From NCBI GenBank assembly GCA_018136815.1, contig CM030931.1, positions 567,511 through 631,510 on the forward strand: a DNA stretch of 64,000 nt, in the 5' to 3' direction. The stretch comes from Isochrysis galbana (Eukaryota; Haptophyta; Isochrysidales; Isochrysidaceae). Shown here piece by piece: positions 1 to 10,982 of this stretch. The notes beneath the pieces are model-generated. The model was given only the letters and a program-made list of their open reading frames with translations. It ran no database searches and was not told the origin of the DNA. The translations under genes were made by a program, and so were the position numbers. Every line of letters starts with the position of its first letter. The stretch's first letter is position 1.

Positions 1-1017
1 CCACCCCGCCGCACCGACCGACCACGACGCATGCGACAGACGGTGCGCAGACGCAGCACTCTCCAGCCAGGGCCACGCCAGCCCAGGTACTCGCGAGCCA
101 CGATCCGAGCCAAGCCCACAGAGCCACACGAACAGGATGCACCTCGTCACCACACAGGACACCACCACGGGACACCAGCACAGACGAATCCACACACAAC
201 TGGAGCCTCAGAGCTCTACCTCTACCTCCCATAAATAAGGAAAGCCTCCGGGTTGGGCCCCTACGAAGCCGCGGCACTGATCTCATGCCCAAGCACGTGG
301 CACAGGCCCGGCCGGTCACGGTCAGGATGACAACCATCACCATCACAGCCAGCAGGGAGATGTGCAGCAATGACTACACAACCCCGCTGGGGCACCCACG
401 CACCCACGGACCGGCATCGCGCATGCAGCCGCCCTACAGACTACTGACGCACAAAGCAGAACACAAAAGCACATGCACCAAGGCAGCAAGGCAGCCAGCC
501 CAAGGCACACACATCACGTGTGGTGGTGCGGTGGCGGCTGATGGGAGGGGAGGGCGCGGTCGTGGGCGAGGTGAAGGGAGGAGGTGAGGGAGAGGCTGGG
601 ACGGGCAGTGAGGCGTGAACCCCTCCGCTACCGCGCTACCGCATGTGGCTCGAGGAGTGGAATGGTGGCCGTGGCTGTGTGTGTGGAGTGAGACTCAAAA
701 GAATGTTGTGACCAAGTATTGTCGGAGCGAAGCTCTTTCCTCTTTGGGAACGAGTCGCAAAGGCACACCTGCGGCTAGCGCGGCGCACGGTTCATCCGGG
801 GAGCCCGGAACGGGCTCATCGCGAGAACGGGGAAGACCAATGACGGGCTTGTGGAATGGACGGGAAAGGGGCTGTCGCATCCGCGATCGACCTTTTTGTT
901 TTAGAAGTTGTTTGCGTTTCTATGTTCCCTCCTTGCAGGCTAGCCACGAGTCACCGTCGCAGGGTCCTACATTCGTCCATTCGCCCTTGTTGCCCTCGCC
1001 TGCCCTTTGTCGCCGCC
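1..1017. other. Intergenic region without a supported gene
   Basis: The first kilobase has only short frames rich in His, Arg, Pro and Thr, and none resembles a known family. Bases 1-240 are CA/CCA-rich and the rest is mixed GC-rich sequence. I see no splice-supported exon, RNA gene or clear promoter. Confidence 0.5.
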
Positions 1018-1150
1018 CCAAGTAGTGCACGAGGGGAGTTGCCGCAAGGCGGGAAGCGAGGGAGAGGAAGGGAAGTGGGCGTGGCTACAGTAGTTAAACC
1101 CGTGGCCCCGCGCGAGGCGAGAACATTAAAAGGTTTTTTTTTGGAGCCCT
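1018..1150 (+). repeat. Dispersed repeat family A, copy 1
   Basis: This stretch opens with AAGTAGTGCACGAGGGGAG, continues through GCCGCAAGGCGGGAAGCGAGG and ends near a T-run at 1133-1142. It matches 63478-63610 in order and spacing (AGCACGAGGGGACGAGCCGC, then GCGAGATTATTAAGAAG and a T-run), and a shorter match is at 59066-59115. The family is unclassified. It lies downstream of the IF-2-like gene, so it may belong to that gene's 3' flank. Confidence 0.55.
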
Positions 1151-1361
1151 TGCCGGCAACCTTTGGCAAGCTACTCCTATCGGCGGCGGTTTTGCGCCTC
1201 GGATGCACTTCTACTTCCAGCCTACCTAGATGTCCGCAGCTACATAGCCACGGCAAGTCCTTTACCACTGCCACCATGCCGCTCACCCTCACATCTCACG
1301 ATTACACACGAGTAGCCCGCACACTGCGAGGATTCCGCCGGACGCCGGGACCATCTCTGCT

Positions 1362-4112
1362 TCATTCTCGCGACAGGTCTTTTTTTTTTGCTCTGTCATC
1401 CGCCATGCGAGCTAGCTCTCGCGCAGGCTCAGAAAGTCCCGCTGAGCGAAGCAAGTTTTCAAGTAGCTCGTAGAAGACATTATAGGAGCGGTGAGGTATC
1501 TGTCGAGCGGAGGGAGAAATGGGCGGTGTAGGTCCAATCCGTCCGCGCCGCGCACCGGCTCACGAGCAGGATTTTTGCAACAGCTACTCACCTGCACCGA
1601 CTTAAGCTTCTTCTGAATTCGAGAATCCAGCCGCACGTTGAGAGTGTAGAGAGACGGCGCGCAGCCGAGACGGCGCGCCTGGCGCAACAACTCAAGATCG
1701 TCTTCTCTCGGCGCGCCAACCCCACAAGAAACAAGTATCGCGCGTCGTTCGTCGTCGCGCTCAAAGACGCGCGGGCGCAGAAAGTCGAGCAATGCTTGCA
1801 GTTCTCCAGCACTTTGCGCACGGAGTGCTACGGCGACGGGTTTCGGTGGTGCTACGCCAACAGGATCGGGTGCTTCGGCCTGCGAAGTCGACGCAGCTTG
1901 CAAGACAGCACGTGCTGACGTGCCGGGGGACATGGCCTCGCTAGCACGATGTTTCTGATGGTCGACTCGCCGCGCTCGTGAGGCATCGGCATTCCGCCTC
2001 AAGTGATGGATTTCCTCGTCTTGGACGTCGTCCTCGTACTCATACTGATCATCCACCTCGGCCTCGCGCTGACGCTCTTCGCCTGATTTCCGTGGAACTT
2101 CCTCGTCCGTCTTGACCACTGAACTTACGAAACGCTGCACCTCTCTGCGGTATTGTGCTAGCGCGCACGCAGCAGTGCGAGGTAGCACCACAAGAGCTTC
2201 TCCCACCGAAAATCCTCCTCCTCCTTTCTTGTCGTCCCAGGCCACTGCCACCATCACCGCAGCGCCAGGCTTCGCCTCCCTCAGTTCGACAGAAGTATTC
2301 TTGCCGATGCTCTTGCCCCTGCCTCGTGACGCTTTCACTTCCCTCGAGTCTTGGAGAGGGCTGGCACTGCTGTTGTCGTCGCCAATAGCACTCTCAATAA
2401 TACCAACACCCACATCTTGCGGCGCGAGTATGGCGCGCACGCGACCGGCTGCAGCGCCTACGGAGAACCAATCCGAGAGGCGCAAAGTACCGGAGCGAAC
2501 TACTGCGAGCACACCGGTGCCTGAGCCAGTGTGATGGAGATTGTGTGAGCAGAGGCTTGGGAGGTATGCATGCGCGCGATTATAGTGGACAGTCCGAGCC
2601 TTGGAGGCCCGGCACGAGAAGGGGGCAGCGAGGGGCATACGCCTGAATGAGACAAGCTCACGAGGACATGGAACGCGTCTACAATAGGACTCACTGAAGA
2701 CACTCCACCAAGCCAGCAGGCTCACCATGTCCCTTCATTTGAATAACTTCAAGTACAACTGCGACGCACGAGGGGTGGACGGTGCCGCCATCGGGCAAAG
2801 TGAAGCACAAGAGTTCTGGAGTTGCGTTCGCACGAGAGGCCAAGCCGGCCCACAACGACGGTTCCACCTCGTCGGAGGCCCGACCTTGGCGATGCACGAG
2901 ATCGCTGTGCAAGAGATTTGCTGCTTCCCTACTTTCAAGAGGCCTACTTTGAGAGGCACAAGCCTGGCGACGACCCGAACGCAAAGATTCCAAGATGCGA
3001 TCAATGAGCTGGTTGATGCCCCAGCCATTCAAAGCACACAGAAGAGATACGTCAGCATGTTGCGCCTTCAAGGAGCGGCTGCTCTGACCCATTGAGGCTT
3101 CCAGAGAATTAGAGCTAGGATCAATCAGCGAGTGGCCCTCTTGCCGCTCCATCTCCTGATCTGCAGCTGCCACCTCTTCGGCCCAAGCCCCTTGGATCTC
3201 CGCAGTGGCAGCAGCTACGCACCGACATGATCGTGCTTCCTCCAAGGATTTGGCGGAGCCGTCCAACGCAAGGTCCAACTTCGTCAGAGCCAGCAGTGTC
3301 GGCCCTTTGGCTCGTGCGCAGCGGCGAAGAACCTCCCGCGTCTGTGCCTGCACCCCTGCGTCCAAGGCCACCAGCACTAAGCGCAGGTCGGCCGACCGCT
3401 CTGCAGCTGCGCGCATACCACCAAACACCTGATGGCCTGGAGTGTCGAGAAAAGCAAGAGACCGCACGTCCGAATCACTCTGCCTCAGGTGAGACGGCAC
3501 ACGCAATCTCGACGGGCGTACAGACTGAGTAATCATGCCCTGCTCGTGCATGGCAACAGATGTACCAAGCAGCGTGTCTAGCAGTGTGGTCTTTCCATGA
3601 TCGACGTGAGCGAGCACCGCGACTACGGCAGTCTCGTCCGTGCTGCCGGCGCCGCCGGCTGCACCTATGGCCGCTTCGGTCGCACGCATCGCTGCAGCGT
3701 CTGGGTCGATCAGCTGCCACTCAACCCGTCCCTCATCGGCCAGGGCCATGGCGGTGGCTGCGGGGATCATGCAGCCTCCGAGTGAGCGTGAACGGTAGAC
3801 GCCAGCGGGGAGCTGCAGGCGGTCGGACGCATCGTCCACTACGCGCAAGTGGTACCAGCCACGATCTTTCCGCCAGCCGCTCGCGCGCACGAGCGCTGAC
3901 GCATCGAGGCCGAGCGCCTTACTCAGCTCTCGCGGATGGTTGAGCGGCCTTAGCGTGAGCGGCCGCCGAGGCATCGCTTTCGCGGTCCCCACGCGAAAGA
4001 GAATGCGTAGGAACGGCGGAGGAAAGGGGGTGGGAGGTGTGGGGCGGGTTCGCGCGGGAGGGGCGGGGTGCCAGAGCGCCACCGTGAAGCGGCGAGCCGG
4101 CGCCACGCTCAC
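1362..4112 (-). CDS. Organellar translation initiation factor IF-2-like GTPase (3 exons)
   Basis: Exons on the minus strand are 4112-2726, 2520-1592 and 1499-1362, giving 817 aa; introns 2725-2521 and 1591-1500 are GT-AG and phase-consistent. IF-2 delivers initiator tRNA to small ribosomal subunits in bacteria and organelles. The sequence shows a basic, acid-free N-terminus fit for organelle import, a P-loop HVDHGKTTLLD, switch II DTPGHQVFGGMR and a G4-like TKLDLA (NKxD is usual). Switch I is altered: EQGMITQSV in place of the usual E-GGITQ pattern. Domain II follows (GTGVLAVVRSGTLRL, ending near RVRAIL), then a long acidic insert and the domain III pattern up to FYELLENLLRS. The frame then stops after about 30 residues, so the C-terminal initiator-tRNA domain (IV/C2) is missing. 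A run of ten A just before the stop could hide a frameshift, but I found no convincing domain IV in the other frames. Start 4112 is the first ATG ahead of the basic leader. Confidence 0.78.
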
Positions 4113-4472
4113 TCCCAGGCCGCACGCAGCGCAGCGAGGGCCTTGAGAGCCGCCGACCCGACGACCGAGCGACCGACTCCCGCCAACTAGAGTGTAGACT
4201 GGTAAACTAGTAGAGTCTCTAGCTCTAGAGTAAGAGTAGAGTACTCTAAAGTAGAGTGTAGAGTGTAGAGTAACACTTTTCCTGTTCTCAGTGTTCGTTC
4301 GTTCGTCGCTTGCTCCTACATTGTAAACACGGGTTTACCGTGTTTGTACAGAGGCCAAAAACAGCCCGTTTTCACCGTGTTTCAAACGCCCTCCCTAGCA
4401 GCATGCAGCATGCCGTGTTTGCAAGGTTCAAGGTTCCCGTGTTTCGTGTTTCTTAGTAGAATTTCTAGAGCA
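4113..4472. repeat. Intergenic region with TAGAG-type simple repeat
   Basis: Between 4190 and 4275 the sequence is dominated by interleaved TAGAGT/CTCTAG motifs, partly self-complementary. A similar tract is at 17895-17960 upstream of the histone deacetylase. Both lie just upstream of a minus-strand start codon, so they could be promoter sequence or microsatellite. No gene is seen in the rest. Confidence 0.5.
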
Positions 4473-4615
4473 AAGCCAAAATATACAACTAGACCAAGTC
4501 ACCGTGTCAGACATAACGCGAGAGCTGATAGAGAAGGGCCCCTGCGCCAAGCCCCAGCCATCACGAGAAGCGTGGGCCCGAAAGCTAGATCTGACCCATG
4601 ACGAGTGGAAGCACG
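4473..4615 (+). pseudogene. Fragment of a non-LTR retrotransposon polyprotein
   Basis: Read on the plus strand this encodes a peptide matching, almost residue for residue, the segment coded at about 62480-62620 (DQ-TVSDITRE near the start, REAWARK and DLTHDEWKHV near the end). Here the frame stops at TAG right after the last motif, and nothing before or after continues the protein. It is a short decayed relic of the element described at 62270-63244. Confidence 0.7.
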
Positions 4616-5440
4616 TGTAGGCCCAGGTCAGAATTTCGTTTGAAACCCACAAACAAACCAATGAAACAAGTAAGGACAACCAAACAAATTCGGCGTGCAA
4701 TGCGGCGGAGCTTCGAGACTTCGAGCCAACTCACTGGTGAAAACAAAACTCACTCAATTTTCTTCACACAACGCATGATGGAGACACCGCATCCGCATAG
4801 AGTATATAAAATACTCTGGATGCGACACTCCCATGCTCTTCTCCGCTCAGAGGACCGAGGCGGCATGAAGGCGTCGAGCAGTGCTTCTTGACTAGTGATC
4901 AAAGTTTTAGTTTAAACTGGATATAAAGATAAAAATTCATGGTCCTCGTTCGACGGAACGCGACCCTGGGGCGGGAGGACGCGAATGAACGCTTTTCGCT
5001 TTGGGGGAGGTGGCGGATGAACGCTTTTCGCCTAGCCCCTTCACAATATCACTCGGGACGCGCGCTAGGGGTGCACTACACCGGGACGTAGCGATCATCA
5101 ACATCTTCTCATTTATCATACTACATGGTTAAGAAAAATTTCATTGATCAGAGCTGGAGCGAGAGGAGTCAAAACAAACGGGTTCTTGATCACAACAAGG
5201 CCACACCTTGCATAACTTGCACACGCACAATCTCAGCATCCTGTCTTCTCGTTTTCGTTAACTTTTTCTTCCTTGCTCAATATGAACAGGCATACGAGGA
5301 AGACTTCAGCATACCTGAAGACTTGGCATAAGCCCGTTTCTCTTTGAAAGCCTATCTCGTTGACTTGCTGAATTACACGTTCATTCTGTTTGAGGGGATC
5401 GCTGATGTCAAGGCTGATGGAGGCCGCGAAATATCTCCCG
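4616..5440. other. Intergenic region, AT-richer, no gene seen
   Basis: This stretch holds a short direct repeat (GAATGAACGCTTTTCGC at about 4982, with GATGAACGCTTTTCGCC at about 5017) and a CGACGGAACGCGACC motif near 4950. Related GGAACGCGACC motifs occur at about 41793 and 42058. No coding frame with family similarity was found. Confidence 0.4.
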
Positions 5441-6121
5441 TTACAAATGTCGCCGTACAGCCACAAGCCACACAAGAACAGCGGAAACGGTACCCGTGAT
5501 GAATCCCTTGATGAATATCCCCCGGCGAGCTGTTGATACCGAGACAGTCGTCACTTGCGAGGGGCACGGTCTGCCATGAGCCACTGCGTGTCGAGCCCAC
5601 GCAAGCGCATCCGCCGGGGTTTTCGCGATATGGACGAGGTCCTCAACGTCACACCGCAAAAGTCGTTCGTCATGAGCGCGTTTCAGCCAGGTGATGATGC
5701 CATCATAGAAGCCATTGGTGTTCACGATTACAACGGGGAGCGAACTGAGTTTCGTGTGGCGACCGGCAATCGCATCAAAGGTTTCATCCAGGGTACCGAC
5801 GCCGCCTGGCAGCACGACGAGACAGTCGCAGCCTGCGAAGAGAAGGCGCTTCCGCTCGGTCAGGTCCGAGCCCCCCACGATTGTCAGGTCGTCCAGCTCT
5901 GCCGCCTCGCCAGAGTCGACCCACTGCTCATGGATCACGCCATGCACACGGCCACCGCATCGCTTCATCGAGCGGTTGAGCGCGCCCATGCAGCCGAGGG
6001 CGCCGCCACCATTGACACACAAGTCTCCGCTGTCCGCCAACAACCCGCCAAGCTCCTCCGCCACGGCGAGGTACTCCGCCGGCGTCTCCGGCGACGCCGA
6101 GGCAAAGACAGTCACGCGCAT
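5441..6121 (-). CDS. LOG-family (lysine-decarboxylase-like) enzyme with C-terminal membrane anchor
   Basis: Single-exon gene of 226 aa. LOG-family proteins are Rossmann-fold phosphoribohydrolases; the characterised ones release free cytokinin or adenine from nucleoside monophosphates. The family signature PGGVGTLDETFD is near residues 103-114, preceded by a conserved Arg in TERKRLLF, and the N-terminal VFASAS and glycine-rich VNGGGALGCMGA segments fit the nucleotide-binding fold. Unusually, the last 25 residues form one hydrophobic helix with a basic end (GFITGTVSAVLVWLVAVRRHL, split here by residues 206-215 and 216-226), typical of a tail-anchored protein; soluble LOG enzymes lack it. ATG at 6121 begins directly at the first beta strand. 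Substrate specificity cannot be read from the sequence. Confidence 0.85.
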   Translation of the reverse strand: MRVTVFASASPETPAEYLAVAEELGGLLADSGDLCVNGGGALGCMGALNRSMKRCGGRVHGVIHEQWVDSGEAAELDDLTIVGGSDLTERKRLLFAGCDCLVVLPGGVGTLDETFDAIAGRHTKLSSLPVVIVNTNGFYDGIITWLKRAHDERLLRCDVEDLVHIAKTPADALAWARHAVAHGRPCPSQVTTVSVSTARRGIFIKGFITGTVSAVLVWLVAVRRHL

Positions 6122-6642
6122 CGGAAGCGCAGAGCCGACGATAATTGTTGTGCTGTTCGAGTGTCACAGTTTTCTTCTTGTCCTAGTTTAACCCTAGTGG
6201 AGCCGTAGTCCTCCAGGAGGACGCTCAGAAAGTCTCGAGTACTTATGGCTATATTTGGAGACCCTATGGGCCTTGGGAGGGCGCTAGGGGGCCTCCGGAT
6301 CGGAAATAGGGCCCCTCCTAGGCCTGGGTAGATGTCCCAATCATAAATTCTTCAACTATGCTTGCTTTTAGAAGCGCGGGAGAACGTTGCCACGAAAAGT
6401 TGGCGCGAGCCCCCGTTTCCCTCCTGCCTTCCTCTCCCCCCCCTCCCCCGCCCTTTCCCCCCTCGGGTCCTCTCCGTGACGAAACTACACCCCCTCCCTT
6501 TTTCACCTCTCAGCCTCGTTCTTTTCAATATGCACAGCCCCCCCCCCCCCCCCCCCGGCTTGACCCCTTTCTTTCACCCCCCCTCCCGCGAACTCCCACC
6601 GGCGCAGCCCCCCCCCCGCCCCCCCCCCCCCCCTCCCCTGCC
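6122..6642. other. Intergenic region with long poly-C tracts
   Basis: Contains C-runs at about 6538-6556 and 6607-6633 within pyrimidine-rich DNA. A motif like GTAGTCCTCCAGGAGGAC near 6205 is self-complementary (CCTCCAGGAGG). No gene is supported. Confidence 0.4.
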
Positions 6643-6960
6643 ATGCCGGCCTCAGCTTGTGGCACACAAACAGCCCCCACGCTCCCTCCCTCTCGACGTA
6701 CGGTGACGCAGCCGAGGCCTCGAGACTTGACCCCCTCAGAAATAAGGCTGGAGAAGGTGAGCGTGAGCAGCGTGCGAGGAGCTAGGGTGACGAAGGCAGT
6801 CGTGATGTACCAGCCCCCGAACCGCCAGCCGAAGATCATGGACAGGAACGCGACGAAGGTCGAAGGAACGAGGCATTCAAGGCGGCCAAGCAGCGTGGCA
6901 AAGAAGGAAGGTAAGCGCAACATTACGCAGGTGAAATGGGCAGATGATGACGGGGGATAG
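6643..6960 (+). CDS. Hypothetical basic protein (tentative)
   Basis: A 105-aa frame from ATG 6643, ending in a basic stretch followed by QVKWADDDGG and stop. Nearly all codons from 6800 to 6870 end in G or C, as in the confident genes. The VKW followed by acidic residues resembles an RVxF-type PP1 docking motif, but such short motifs are common by chance. The antisense frame 6525-6923 is equally open and hydrophobic, because second codon positions face each other, so the coding strand is not certain. I do not recognise a family. Confidence 0.3.
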   Translation: MPASACGTQTAPTLPPSRRTVTQPRPRDLTPSEIRLEKVSVSSVRGARVTKAVVMYQPPNRQPKIMDRNATKVEGTRHSRRPSSVAKKEGKRNITQVKWADDDGG

Positions 6961-7552
6961 CAAAGTAGTAGGCACCTTCAAGAATATTTTTTTTTACACC
7001 TCGGCACACCATAGTAACAAATCATAAATAAACATCTACGCCCGACGCCGCAACTTTCCTCCGCTGGTTGCAATTGAATCGCAATAACACTGACGCCTCC
7101 ACTTGATCCGCCAAAGAAAGAGGGCGCACGATTTATTTGCTATTTGCACCAATAGAGGTGGGGATGGGGATGGGAAAAATCGACTTTTCACAATTGCACC
7201 CAAAAGTCGATGTGAATGCATGGAGAGGTGTCTCATGCTATCATAAGAGCTTCTGCAAAGTTTCAGAAGCCAATTATTTCATGGTGGCGAGTACGAGCGA
7301 CGACAATGCGGTGTTTTTTTCGCGGTGGCCAGGGAGTTTTTTTTTAGTAGATTTTGGCGCGTTGGAGCCACAATGAAGGATGCTAGTGCCCACCAAAGGC
7401 CACTTTCGGGGTTGCGGGGCTGGAACCCCGTCCTCTCCCGTCCCCAAAGGGCAGAATGTCGCTTCCAGCACACACACACCCGACACCCGCCCCAGCTGTC
7501 CAGCCCGTCCTTCCGGCAATTGACATGCGCCAATGCGCGCGCCCCCACTCAG
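6961..7552. other. Intergenic region, nothing recognised
   Basis: AT-richer sequence (6980-7300) with small T-runs. Short overlapping frames show no family similarity. Confidence 0.4.
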
Positions 7553-7554
7553 AT

Positions 7555-7765
7555 AGCCCGGTCACTCACTATGGGGTTGTGGATGACACCAGCTACAATG
7601 GGAGATTGAAGGGCTAAGCCAGCTCCCTAAGGATTCCGGTGAGATGGATCAGCGAAAAAAATTGGGGGTTATCCGGCGAAAATTTCGAAAATTACCGAAT
7701 TTCGGGCCTTCGAAGGCGGAGCGCGAAATACAGTCGGGCCCCCCTCCCGGTATTTTTCAGTGAGG
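7555..7765 (+). repeat. Dispersed repeat family B, copy 1
   Basis: Starts AGCCCGGTCACTCACT, then GGGAGATTGAAGGGC, AGCTCCCTAAGGATTC, GATCAGCGAAAAAAA and TCCGGCGAAAATTTCGAAAA. The same blocks in the same order occur at 31927-32135 and, in part, at 57096-57250. Unclassified; the A-run in the middle and short length suggest a SINE- or MITE-like element. Confidence 0.6.
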
Positions 7766-8219
7766 CCCTTCATGCGAGGCACAAACATCGAACGACGAGG
7801 AAATTTGTGACGCCAACTTACTGGGTCCAAAAGGCCCGCTTCTATGCACACTGGACCATGAGCTATACTCGTATTATTGGACTTCAATGTGCAAGAAAGT
7901 ATCACAAAACTCAAGACGCTCACGTGAACCACTAGTCACCGAGGGCTATAGCGGCTAACTTGGCACCGCGACCGGGCGGGCAGCATGGACTTCTTTGTTC
8001 ATCCACTTCAACTAGTAACAGAGCATAAAGTCAAATCAAGATATACTGCCCTAGTGGCCGAGCCAATTGCCCTCTCTACCCTCGCGCACCTTGTCGAAAA
8101 TCGGCCTTGGCGCAGAAACCGCGTCGACGTTAACGTACCGAGATGCGCTCGAGTACCCAACTTCCCACCACTACCGGGCGCGCTCCTCGCGTGTTTTGGT
8201 CGATGTGACTAGTGTGGAT
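7766..8219. other. Intergenic region before the 205-bp array
   Basis: No gene recognised. Bases 8090-8215 loosely resemble the array unit that follows (ACGTTAACGTACCGAGATGCG, GAGTACCCAACTTCCCAC), so they may be a decayed first unit. Confidence 0.4.
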
Positions 8220-9205
8220 GCATCGCCAACAACTAATTCAAACAATGCCATCCTGCCACCCACGCCAATCGCCGCCGCCGCCCGCGCGCATCGCGCCGTA
8301 GTCGGCCGTGTGTGGCGCCGTCAACTACGCTTACGTCATCCGGCCGAATGCGCCGGAGTGCCCAACTTTCACACGCGATCGGGCGCGCTGCCGGCGCTTT
8401 CTCGGCCATCCACTGAGATAGAATGGCCCACCAGGCATCATATCGAAAGGTGCCGCCCTAGCAGCCACGCCAATCGCCGCCGCCGCCCGCGCGCATCGCG
8501 CTGTGGTTGACCGTGTGTGGCGCCGTCAACTACGCTTACGTCACCCGGGCGAATGGGCCGGAGTGCCCAACTTTCACACGCGATCGGGTGCGCTGCCGGC
8601 GCTTTCTCGGCCATCCACTTGGACAGAATGCCCCAACAGGCACCGTATCGAAAGGTGCCGCCCTAGCAGCCACGCCAATCGCCGCCGCCGCCCGCGCGCA
8701 TCGCGCTGTGGTTGACCGTGTGTGGCGCCGTCAACTATGCTGACGTCACCCGGCCGAATGCGCCGGAGTGCCCAACTTTCACACGCGATCGGGCGCGCTG
8801 CCGGCGCTTTCTCGGCCATCCACTGGGATAGAATGCCTTACCAGGTACCATATCGAAAGGTGCCGCCCTAGCAGCCACGCCAATCGCCGCCGCCGCCCGC
8901 GCGCATCGCGCTGTGGTTGACCGTGTGTGGCGCCGTCAACTACGCTTACGTCACCCGGCCGAATGGGCCGGAGTGCCCAACTTTCGAACGCAAGCGGGCG
9001 CGCTGCCGGCGCTTTCTCGGCCATCCACTGGGATAGAATGCCTTACCAGGTACCATATCGAAAGGTGCCGCCCTAGCAGCCACGCCAATCGCCGCCGCCG
9101 CCCGCGCGCATCGCGCCGTAGTCGGCCGTGTGTGGCGCCGTCAACTACGCTTACGTCACCCGGCCGAATGGGCCGGAGTGCCCACCTTTCGAACGCCAGC
9201 GGACG
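8220..9205. repeat. 205-bp tandem repeat array
   Basis: The word CACGCCAATCGCCGCCGCCG starts at 8261, 8466, 8671, 8876 and 9081, exactly 205 bp apart each time. Units are about 95% alike and contain TGTGTGGCGCCGTCAACTA, GGAGTGCCCAACTTTC and GCGCTTTCTCGGCCATCCAC. The array ends inside the fifth unit, where the sequence passes into repeat family C. A single diverged piece of the unit begins the second family C copy at about 24100, so the unit belongs to the dispersed element and was amplified only here. Confidence 0.92.
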
Positions 9206-9828
9206 CGCTTGGTGAGAGTTCTTGCTGAGGATGCTCTTACGCTGCCCCGGTGCCAACGAGTTCGCGAACGCGATGCACTTGGCGACCGTTCGGTAGATGG
9301 CACAGGAAGTCCTGCGGAAGCAGCGCAGCGCGCCAAGAGGGCTGTATTGCAATGCTCGCCACGATTCCCGAGCGCGCGGTTGGGTAGTCTGCGGGGTTGG
9401 GAGGCAGCGTACCAATATAATGGATGGGGCTCTGCGCGTAGGAGCGCGTAGGCAAGCCGGTGTCATCCTCCTCAGGTTGGGGCTGGAAGTGGCGTGGTGT
9501 GGGGCTGGCGGCCATGCTGCGTGGGCAGGTGAAGCAGAAATCGGCCGAGTGCGGTGGCATGAAACGCCGGTGAGACCGCCGACCGGTGTACCCGGACCAT
9601 TTAGTCCGAACACCATCGACAAGGGGGGGCTGACCACCGCCGTGCTCTCGCTGGAGCGCGGCGAAGGTCGGCCTGTCAGGCGGGTCGGTCGCCATCGCTC
9701 TGCCTCGGATTCGGAATCGAGCGGGGAGAGAGACGAGGGGAAATCTTCCCCCGGTCCGACGATAAAAAAATGTGGGCCTCCGGATCAACAAGAGTTTTTT
9801 TTTCAACCCACTCTCCCCCACCTCTAGC
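9126..9828 (-). repeat. Dispersed repeat family C, copy 1
   Basis: About 700 bp, roughly 94% identical to 24100-24822. Its minus-strand frame begins ATGGCGACCGACCCGCC and stays open through both copies (MATDPPDRPTFAALQREHGG at the start, a FCFTCPR cysteine pair further on). The two copies differ at many amino-acid positions over this stretch and their frames end differently, which fits drifting repeat DNA better than a gene under selection. The upstream end carries GTGGGGGAGAGTGGGTT followed by an A-run. Unclassified. Confidence 0.7.
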
Positions 9829-10685
9829 ACCAAACATACACTGTAACAATGAAAATACCCGTTCACAGTCGTTCCTGCGCAGGCGCGCCGTGGCGCGCCT
9901 CGAGCGGCTCGATACTGCGCAAGGACAAGGAGATGACAGGCGGGTGAGTGACGATGACGCTCAAGCGCGTGAGCAAGGGCAAGGAAGGGCAAGGGCAGCA
10001 AGCTGGGCTGTGTGTGTGACTCACTCGCCGCGTCGCACGCGCGAGCGCATGATGACTGATCTGATGATGCAGCTATGCAGCTGCCCCAAACGGCAAGCCG
10101 CGAGCCACGAGCGGCATAAGGGTGATTGTGCAATGGTATGGCGACGCGGGTAGGGGCAAGCAGTGCAAGCCCACCTTGTGGCATTTCGGCGGCAGAGCGC
10201 CCTTGTCACCCCTCTCCACCTCGCTGCTCGCTGCTCGCTGCTCGCAGCTTGCTCTCCGAAGATGGACAATAGGTTTTTTTTAGGCGCCGCCGCCTCAACA
10301 CACGCCCAAATATCCCAGGCATATCCAAAGATATCTATTTCCGGCAAAGTTGCCCAAATATCCAAATAGATATCCCGGATATCCAAGCCTGGGCCTAGAA
10401 ACGAGTCCCATGGTGCAAGTGCGCCGAGCAGCTGGCAAAAACTCTGGATGGAGAACCAGAAGGCCGTCCTCGCACGCATCACGGACCTCGCCACCCAGGA
10501 TCAGCCAAGCGACATGGTCGCCTGCCAGCAGAACGACATTGACAACAAGATCGAGGAGGAGGGGTGTGAGAAAAAGACGAAGAAGATGAAAACTCAAACT
10601 CAGCCGGCTTAGTTAGGGTGTCCGCTTAGCGTTTTCGTACATAACGTTAGCTGCTATGCGCACGCGCCGCGTCGTTGTGCATGTA
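9829..10685. other. Intergenic region with self-similar ATATCC motifs
   Basis: At 10305-10390 the motif AAATATCC/GATATCC is repeated in both orientations, ending CCAAGCCTGGGCCTAG. This resembles transposon subterminal repeats and, together with the hAT fragment just to the right, may be one end of that element. A similar GGATATTT-rich stretch is at 59115-59190. No other gene seen. Confidence 0.45.
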
Positions 10686-10982
10686 CTAACATAACAATCT
10701 GAGTGAAAACAAAACTATCACATGGCCCTCTTTTGACGGAACGTGACTTTGCAGTGTGCTGTCGGACTGCCAAGCATTCAAGTCGTCGTGCAACTTCCCG
10801 GCTTTGGAGAAGGCGCGTTCCACGCCAGCTAACGAGGCTGGGCGTCCGAGATATTGAAGGGCCATCTTGGCCAAGTTCGGCAGGACATCTGGAGCGCCTG
10901 GGCCCGACGGTCGACGACGATCGCGATAACGCCACCAATCCAGCACGTTGATGTACTCTGAACCAGGCCCATGGTAGCGCAC
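10686..10982 (-). pseudogene. hAT transposase C-terminal dimerisation domain, fragment
   Basis: The frame encodes VLDWWRYRDRRR, then VLPNLAKMALQYLGRPAS and GVERAFSKAGKLHDDL, which is the hAT C-terminal dimerisation pattern (W-W, a small-residue patch, ER-FS--G). No BED finger or catalytic core is found nearby, so it is a relic. It is followed on the plus-strand right by repeat family D (10967-11130). Confidence 0.8.
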
